From: Clostridiales bacterium
Lineage (GTDB): Bacteria; Bacillota; Clostridia; Oscillospirales; CAG-272
Direction of reading: 5' to 3'
Assembly: GCA_016280525.1 (NCBI GenBank)
Contig: JAEEGW010000301.1
Coordinates: 1 to 10,933, forward strand
Length of the DNA stretch: 10,933 nt
Shown here: in pieces, positions 7,551 to 10,933 of the stretch
Position numbering within the stretch: position 1 is the stretch's first letter
How the letters are laid out: every line of letters starts with the position of its first letter
Notes under the pieces: model-generated
Told to the model about the DNA's origin: nothing
Databases searched by the model: none
What the model saw: only the letters and a program-made list of their open reading frames with translations
Position numbers and translations under genes: made by a program

Positions 7551-7590
7551 GCATAAACGAAAAAAGCCTTTCGGCTTTTTTCGTTTATGC
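7551..7590. terminator. Perfect 18-bp terminator-like hairpin without a gene
   Basis: An 18-base arm (7551-7568) pairs perfectly with 7573-7590 around a TTTC loop. The stem has a GC core (AAGCC/GGCTT) and A-run/T-run outer parts, so it could act as an intrinsic terminator in either direction. It occupies the same place behind copy B as the tRNA-Leu terminator does behind copy C, but most of the stem sequence is different. The gene it once served appears to be reduced to the tRNA fragment beside it. Confidence 0.7.
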
Positions 7591-7604
7591 CGGTGGCGGG
7601 GGTC
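7588..7604 (-). pseudogene. 17-base relic of the tRNA-Leu 3' end
   Basis: These bases are identical to the last 17 bases of the intact tRNA-Leu gene (7892-7908), covering the discriminator, the 3' acceptor strand and part of the T stem. They sit in the same place relative to a terminator hairpin. Beyond 7604 similarity to the tRNA largely disappears, though CAGATTT at 7631 lies at the expected 302-base offset from CAGATTT inside the tRNA (7933). I read it as the residue of a partial duplication of tRNA plus terminator plus element. Confidence 0.65.
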
Positions 7605-7632
7605 TTCTTGGATTTTGCAAGGCATAAGTGCA

Positions 7633-7671
7633 GATTTCTTTGTGTGTGCCTTTGAAATATTGTTTTTTATA
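7633..7671. repeat. Leader direct repeat before copy C
   Basis: Second copy of the 39-base stretch at 7331-7369 (one T for C difference), abutting the first GTGAAAT of copy C. The 28 bases between the tRNA relic and this repeat (7605-7632) show no recognisable feature. Confidence 0.9.
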
Positions 7672-7848
7672 GTGAAATATTTTGCCTGATCGGCAAAATG
7701 TGAAATGTTTCCTTTATGGAAACGTGAAATTTTGCGGCTTCGCCGCAAAGTGAAATTAAATCCGTCCTTCACCCCGCGAAGCGGGATTTCACCGCGAAGT
7801 GATTTCACCCACCGAAGGCGGATTTCACCCGTCCGTCAGGACGGATTT
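7672..7848. repeat. Mirrored hairpin-word element, copy C (word GTGAAAT)
   Basis: The copy nearest the intact tRNA, 177 bases. GTGAAAT lies at 7672, 7700, 7724 and 7750; ATTTCAC at 7786, 7802 and 7822; the long-range arm GGACGGATTT is at 7839-7848. Two right-half stems have slipped in one arm only: CGC-GAA-GTG (a G-T wobble) and CCACC-GAA-GGCGG (one A-C mismatch). The third left-half hairpin is perfect, unlike in copy B. Confidence 0.85.
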
Positions 7849-7852
7849 AGTT

Positions 7853-7894
7853 GCATAACAAAAGGGACGCCGATAGGCGTCCCTTTTGTTATGC
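7853..7894 (-). terminator. Intrinsic terminator of tRNA-Leu
   Basis: Arms 7853-7871 and 7876-7894 are perfectly complementary over 19 bases around a 4-base loop. On the minus strand the GC-rich core GGGACGCC/GGCGTCCC is followed by TTTTGTT, a good intrinsic terminator directly behind the tRNA. It overlaps the last three bases of the tRNA gene, so termination and 3'-end formation are closely placed. Being nearly symmetric, it could also stop transcription coming from the left. Confidence 0.85.
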
Positions 7895-7975
7895 CGGTGG
7901 CGGGGGTCGAACCCGCACGTCCTTGCGGACAACAGATTTTGAGTCTGCCAAGTCTGCCAATTCCATCACACCGGC
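7892..7975 (-). tRNA. tRNA-Leu (anticodon CAA)
   Basis: An 84-base class II tRNA. The acceptor arms GCCGGTG and CACCGGC pair fully, with discriminator A. The anticodon stem GCAGA/TCTGT holds the loop CTCAAAA, giving anticodon CAA, which reads UUG leucine codons. The long variable arm GTCC-GCAA-GGAC and the T arm GCGGG-TTCGACC-CCCGC are both complete. CCA is not encoded and must be added after transcription. It is a single-gene unit with its own promoter and terminator. Confidence 0.96.
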
Positions 7976-7990
7976 TTATTTACGCGGTAT

Positions 7991-8019
7991 AGTATATCAT
8001 ACTTTTTTTCATTTTTCAA
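7991..8019 (-). promoter_or_regulatory. Promoter of tRNA-Leu
   Basis: On the minus strand TTGAAA (8014-8019) is followed by exactly 17 bases and TATACT (7991-7996), with TG one base before the -10 box (extended -10). Transcription should start near 7984, leaving a short leader of about 9 bases before the tRNA. This is a strong sigma-A type promoter, as expected for a stable RNA. It is divergent from the gdhA promoter. Confidence 0.85.
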
Positions 8020-8068
8020 GTCTATTTGCAAATATTTTTAATTTTTTTTAAATTGTGAGATTTTTATA

Positions 8069-8097
8069 TTGCAATATTGCATATATTGTGCTATAAT
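8069..8097 (+). promoter_or_regulatory. Promoter of gdhA with overlapping palindrome
   Basis: TTGCAA (8069-8074), a 17-base spacer and TATAAT (8092-8097), with TGC directly before the -10 box (extended -10). The 12-base perfect palindrome TGCAATATTGCA (8070-8081) overlaps the -35 box and could be a regulator site or chance in AT-rich DNA. The leader to the ATG is roughly 25 bases. Confidence 0.85.
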
Positions 8098-8116
8098 TCA
8101 AAAAAACTATTATATC

Positions 8117-8122
8117 AGGAGG
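8117..8122 (+). promoter_or_regulatory. gdhA ribosome binding site
   Basis: Perfect AGGAGG six bases before the ATG at 8129. It fixes the start there: the open frame continues upstream to a TTG at 8069, but that codon lies inside the promoter and has no such site. Confidence 0.95.
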
Positions 8123-8128
8123 TATAAT

Positions 8129-9478
8129 ATGACATTTAAAAGTGAATATCTTGCAAAAGTTTATGATGACGTATGCAAAAGAAATCCCAACGAACCGGAA
8201 TTTCTTCAGGCTGTAGGCGAGGTCCTTGAATCCCTGGAACCCGTCGTTGAAAGGCGCCCGGACATCGTTGCCGCGGGCATCATTGACAGAATAGTCGAGC
8301 CGGAGCGCGGCCTCCAGTTCCGCGTGAGCTGGGTAGACGACGAGGGCAAAGTAAGAGTCAACAGAGGCTACAGATATCAGTTCAATTCCGCTATAGGTCC
8401 GTACAAGGGCGGTATAAGACTTCATCCGTCCGTCAACGCTTCCGTTATCAAATTCTTAGGCTTTGAGCAGATCTTCAAAAACTCGCTCACGGGCCTTCCG
8501 ATAGGCGGCGGCAAAGGCGGTTCCGACTTTGATCCGAAAGGCAAAAGCGACGGCGAGGTCATGCGTTTCTGCCAGAGCTTTATGACGGAGCTTTGCAAGC
8601 ACATAGGCGCCGACACGGACGTTCCCGCCGGCGATATAGGCACCGGCGCGCGTGAGATCGGCTATATGTACGGTCAGTACAAGCGCATAAGAAACGAATT
8701 CACCGGCGTGCTGACCGGCAAGAGCATTTCCTACGGCGGCTCGCTTGCAAGAAAAGAAGCTACCGGCTACGGTCTGCTCTACTTCACGAAAGAGATGCTT
8801 GCCGACAAGGGCATAGATCTTAAAGACAAGATAATCCTCATTTCCGGTTCCGGAAATGTCGCTATATACGCTGCCGAAAAGGCGACGCAGCTCGGCGGCA
8901 AGGTAGTTGCGATGAGCGACTCGTCCGGCTACATTTACGACGCGGACGGCGTTAAACTCGACGTTATAAAGAAGATAAAAGAAGTTGACAGAGCGCGTAT
9001 CAGCGAATACGTCAAAGCCGTTCCTTCTGCGACGTTCACGCCCGGCTGCAAGGGCATCTGGACGATCAAAGCGGACGTTGCGCTTCCCTGCGCCACGCAG
9101 AACGAGATCGACCTTGAATCCGCAAAAGCTCTTATCGCAAACGGCGTAAAGGCTGTTGCCGAGGGCGCGAATATGCCGTCCACTCCGGAAGCCGTCGCGG
9201 CGTTCCAGTCCGCCGGCGTTCTCTTCGGTCCGGCTAAAGCGGCAAACGCGGGCGGCGTTGCCACTTCCGCTCTTGAAATGTCGCAGAACTCCATGCGTCT
9301 GTCCTGGACGTTTGAAGAAGTTGACGCCAAGCTGCACGACATTATGGTCAACATTTACAAGAACTGCTCCAAGACCGCGGCTGAGTTCGGACTTGCGGAC
9401 AATCTTGTTGCCGGCGCGAACATCGCGGGCTTCTTAAAGGTCGCGGACGCTATGCTCTGGCAGGGTGTTGCATATTGA
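8129..9478 (+). CDS. gdhA: NADP-type glutamate dehydrogenase
   Basis: A 449-residue cytoplasmic enzyme, normal length for the hexameric bacterial family. It makes glutamate from 2-oxoglutarate, ammonium and reduced cofactor, or the reverse. PYKGGIRLHPSVN (91-103, Lys93 binds substrate), GGGKGGSDFDPKGKS (126-140, catalytic Lys129) and DVPAGDIGTG (164-173, catalytic Asp169) are intact. The cofactor domain has SGSGNVA (239-245), and the second strand ends AMSDSSG (261-267), like E. coli GdhA (ASDSSG) rather than the NAD-linked clostridial form, so I favour NADP and a biosynthetic role. GANMPSTPEA (347-356) is also conserved. It is a single-gene unit with its own promoter and terminator, divergent from tRNA-Leu. 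Cofactor preference is inferred from one motif. Confidence 0.96.
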   Translation: MTFKSEYLAKVYDDVCKRNPNEPEFLQAVGEVLESLEPVVERRPDIVAAGIIDRIVEPERGLQFRVSWVDDEGKVRVNRGYRYQFNSAIGPYKGGIRLHPSVNASVIKFLGFEQIFKNSLTGLPIGGGKGGSDFDPKGKSDGEVMRFCQSFMTELCKHIGADTDVPAGDIGTGAREIGYMYGQYKRIRNEFTGVLTGKSISYGGSLARKEATGYGLLYFTKEMLADKGIDLKDKIILISGSGNVAIYAAEKATQLGGKVVAMSDSSGYIYDADGVKLDVIKKIKEVDRARISEYVKAVPSATFTPGCKGIWTIKADVALPCATQNEIDLESAKALIANGVKAVAEGANMPSTPEAVAAFQSAGVLFGPAKAANAGGVATSALEMSQNSMRLSWTFEEVDAKLHDIMVNIYKNCSKTAAEFGLADNLVAGANIAGFLKVADAMLWQGVAY

Positions 9479-9497
9479 TTTTAATACAAGCAAAAAT

Positions 9498-9530
9498 TCG
9501 GACGGGAAAGCCCGTCCGAGTTTTTTATTT
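9498..9530 (+). terminator. Intrinsic terminator of gdhA
   Basis: TCGGACGGG (9498-9506), loop AAAG and CCCGTCCGA (9511-9519) form a perfect 9-bp stem, followed by a T-rich tail (9521-9530). It lies 19 bases after the gdhA stop codon. Confidence 0.93.
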
Positions 9531-9727
9531 AACTGAATTCGCGCAAGCGAATTCAATTTAGCTGTAAAACCGCAGGTTTTGCAATTTAGCTATACAACAC
9601 GGTTGTATAATTTAGCTGTCACAATAGACAATTTAGATTAAAAAAAGCTAAATTCGGCTTCGCCGAGCTGAATTGCGCAAAGCGCAGCTAAATTCACTGA
9701 CGTAAGCTAAATTTGCTGACGCAAGCT
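9527..9727. repeat. Second mirrored hairpin-word element (word AATTTAGCT)
   Basis: AATTTAGCT occurs at 9555, 9583 and 9609, with a shorter AATTTAG at 9630 and a diverged ATTTAACT at 9527. After a centre near 9637-9645, the inverse AGCTAAATT occurs at 9646, 9686 and 9705, with AGCTGAATT at 9666. Hairpins fill the gaps: GAATTCGC-GCAA-GCGAATTC (9535-9554), GTAAAACC-GCA-GGTTTTGC (9564-9582), ATACAAC-ACG-GTTGTAT (9592-9608), a weak TGTC/GACA (9617-9630), CGGC-TTC-GCCG (9655-9665), GCGC-AAA-GCGC (9675-9685) and TTGC-TGAC-GCAA (9713-9724). The gap 9695-9704 has a decayed version of the last. Noncoding; function unknown. Confidence 0.85.
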
Positions 9728-9739
9728 TTAAACAACCCC

Positions 9740-9768
9740 TTGACAAACGCCTTTTTTTCGGATATTAT
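9740..9768 (+). promoter_or_regulatory. Near-consensus promoter of the lipoprotein gene
   Basis: TTGACA (9740-9745, perfect -35), a 17-base spacer, then TATTAT (9763-9768, five of six for the -10). The start should fall near 9775, giving a leader of about 43 bases that contains a small hairpin GCGGC-GGAC-GCCGC (9785-9798). The second hairpin-word element ends about 13 bases upstream of the -35 box. Confidence 0.88.
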
Positions 9769-9817
9769 TATTACAGATAAAACAGCGGCGGACGCCGCGG
9801 ACGTTAAAGAGGACCAT

Positions 9818-10933
9818 ATGAAAAATTTAAAAGCCGGGATCGCCGTTTTTGCCGCGCTGCTCGCGGCTCTCATACTGACGCTTGCCGGCTGTAACACGTC
9901 ACCGCAGGAAAGCCCGGAAACGACGGCGCCGGAGATCACGGAAACGGAGACCGAAACGGAAACGGAGATACTGTTCGTCACGGTCTTCAACAGCTCTTTT
10001 CCGGCGGACGCAAAAGAGATAACTCTTGATAAAGACGAAATAGAGTCTTTTGATACTCTGCTTTCGTCTTTGGACGTTTTTCCGTCGCTTGATCTCATAG
10101 ACCTCGGCGGATTTGAGATGAGCGCTGACGAAAAACACAGGATGGCCGAAAGATTCCCGGGCGCCGAAATAAAATGCAGAACGTATATCACCCTGTTTGA
10201 TAAAAAGATATACACGGACGAGGCTGAAATCGACCTGTCCGGCGTGCCGGAGATCGATACGGAAGAACTGAAAACGGCGCTTTCTTCCCTGCCCGCCGCC
10301 GTGCGCGTATTCTCCGATACGCGTATGCCGGCAAAGGACAAAGAGAGCCTGAAAGCGGAGTTTTCCGGTATAGCGTTCGATATCCCCGGCTTCGTTGAAA
10401 TTTGCGGTATTCCGATAGAAGACGAGACGACAGAGCTCGGGTTGAACGGCGAAAAAATCGACGCCGCGGAGCTTTCCGAAGCTTTGAAATATTTGCCGCT
10501 TCTACAGACCGTCAGCCTGCTCGACACCGGGCTTGACGAAGACGGACAGTACGCGCTGGCGACGGAGTTTCCCGGCGTGAAATTCTTATGGCAGGTAAAC
10601 ATACTCGGCGATCTATACGGGCCGGATACGACGGACCTCGATCTTTCAAACAAAAAAGAGCTGACCGCGGATATAATGCGGCGGAAGCTCAGGCTGATGC
10701 CGTGGCTTACGCGCGTCGATCTGTCCGATATAAGTGCGACGAACGAGGAGCTCGGCGCTCTGCGAGAAGAATTCCCGAATGTAAAAATAGTTTGGATGCT
10801 TCACATGCTGCGGTGGTATCTGAAAACGGACGCGATAGCATATTCCGATCTTATCCGCGACTACGACTATCAAAGACTGACGGACGAGGATATACAGTGT
10901 CTCAAATACTGCACGGACCTGCAGGCGCTCGAC
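9818..10933 (+). CDS. Lipoprotein with Thr-Glu linker and four leucine-rich-like repeats, 3' end missing
   Basis: The frame is open for 372 codons to the right edge. AAAGAGG (9806-9812) lies 5 bases before the ATG. Residues 1-25 form a lipoprotein signal: basic MKNLK, a hydrophobic core and lipobox LAGC, so Cys25 would be lipidated and the protein anchored outside the membrane. A Ser/Pro/Thr-rich spacer ends in five Thr-Glu pairs (41-50). Four diverged repeats then start near residues 65, 135, 204 and 271, about 68 apart. Each runs roughly 'E-I-x-L ... L..LP.L..V.L ... L...FPG..F.W', as in FPGVKFLW (251-258) and FPNVKIVW (319-326). The pattern suggests a leucine-rich-repeat-like solenoid used for binding. 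I do not recognise a named family; binding partner and function are unknown. It is not obviously linked to gdhA. Confidence 0.82.
   Translation, partial: MKNLKAGIAVFAALLAALILTLAGCNTSPQESPETTAPEITETETETETEILFVTVFNSSFPADAKEITLDKDEIESFDTLLSSLDVFPSLDLIDLGGFEMSADEKHRMAERFPGAEIKCRTYITLFDKKIYTDEAEIDLSGVPEIDTEELKTALSSLPAAVRVFSDTRMPAKDKESLKAEFSGIAFDIPGFVEICGIPIEDETTELGLNGEKIDAAELSEALKYLPLLQTVSLLDTGLDEDGQYALATEFPGVKFLWQVNILGDLYGPDTTDLDLSNKKELTADIMRRKLRLMPWLTRVDLSDISATNEELGALREEFPNVKIVWMLHMLRWYLKTDAIAYSDLIRDYDYQRLTDEDIQCLKYCTDLQALD

Noticed and set aside
7038..7808. Small open frames on the minus strand (7038-7229, 7246-7506, 7545-7808) starting with the same peptide MKSLRGEIPLRGVKDG, and one on the plus strand at 7403-7627
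   Set aside because: They read through the hairpin arrays, are near-identical only because the DNA repeats, and their sequence is fully explained by palindromes. No RBS or conserved protein pattern supports them.
7093..7848. CRISPR array
   Set aside because: Spacing of 24-28 bases looks superficially similar, but the constant part is only 7 bases, the gaps are palindromes rather than unique spacers, the second half is inverted, and no cas gene is present.
8069..8128. A longer gdhA start at TTG 8069
   Set aside because: It lies inside the promoter, upstream of the likely transcription start; the ATG at 8129 has a perfect AGGAGG.
8456..9337. 293-codon open frame on the minus strand inside gdhA
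   Set aside because: Shadow of a clearly intact, strongly conserved gdhA.
7093..9727. Integron attC sites or a cassette array
   Set aside because: Imperfect palindromes are present, but I see no attC core boxes, no cassette genes between the palindromes and no integrase.
9694..10653. 319-codon open frame on the minus strand
   Set aside because: Opposite-strand shadow of the lipoprotein; it is Ser-rich without family motifs, and the plus strand has signal peptide, RBS and consensus promoter.

Overview
The window looks like a chromosomal segment of an anaerobic Firmicute, most likely an uncultured gut Clostridia (Oscillospiraceae-like). This rests on strong AGGAGG-type ribosome binding sites, near-consensus sigma-A promoters, an NADP-type GdhA, a lipoprotein of a style common in gut Clostridia, and protein wording familiar from those genomes. 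The assignment is inference, because no rRNA or marker gene is present.

Minus strand, 6902 down to 1: a seven-gene surface-glycan operon. In transcription order it has a PLP sugar aminotransferase (PglE-like), a small monotopic phosphoglycosyl transferase (PglC-like), a left-handed beta-helix sugar N-acetyltransferase (PglD-like) and a GT4 glycosyltransferase (PglA/CapM-like). All three junctions between these four genes are ATGA stop/start overlaps. Two further GT4 transferases and a multi-membrane O-antigen polymerase/ligase-type protein follow; the last runs off the left edge. Together they would make a UDP-linked diamino sugar of the bacillosamine type, load it as the first sugar on undecaprenyl phosphate, extend it, and polymerise or transfer the glycan. 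The 4,6-dehydratase (PglF-type) and a flippase are not in the window.

6903-7891 has no gene. It holds the operon's probable promoter and then three tandem copies (A, B, C) of an unusual element. In each copy the 7-base word GTGAAAT occurs four times, then its reverse complement ATTTCAC occurs three times plus one partial copy, with a different small perfect hairpin filling nearly every gap. Next come a terminator and a solitary tRNA-Leu(CAA) gene (7892-7975, minus) with its own promoter. The 3' end of that tRNA is also duplicated, as a 17-base relic, between copies B and C.

Plus strand, 8069-9530: gdhA (NADP-type glutamate dehydrogenase, ammonium assimilation) with an extended -10 promoter, a strong RBS and a clear intrinsic terminator. 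Directly behind the terminator (9527-9727) lies a second mirrored hairpin-and-word element. It has the same grammar as the first but an unrelated word, AATTTAGCT / AGCTAAATT. It ends just before a near-consensus promoter that drives a lipoprotein gene. That gene has a Thr-Glu linker and four diverged leucine-rich-like repeats, and runs off the right edge.

The most interesting content is the pair of mirrored 'word plus hairpin' elements. Two unrelated words share one architecture, the same left/right asymmetry, and the same position between the terminator of one transcription unit and the promoter of the next. Copies A and B also differ by a base-pair-preserving change.
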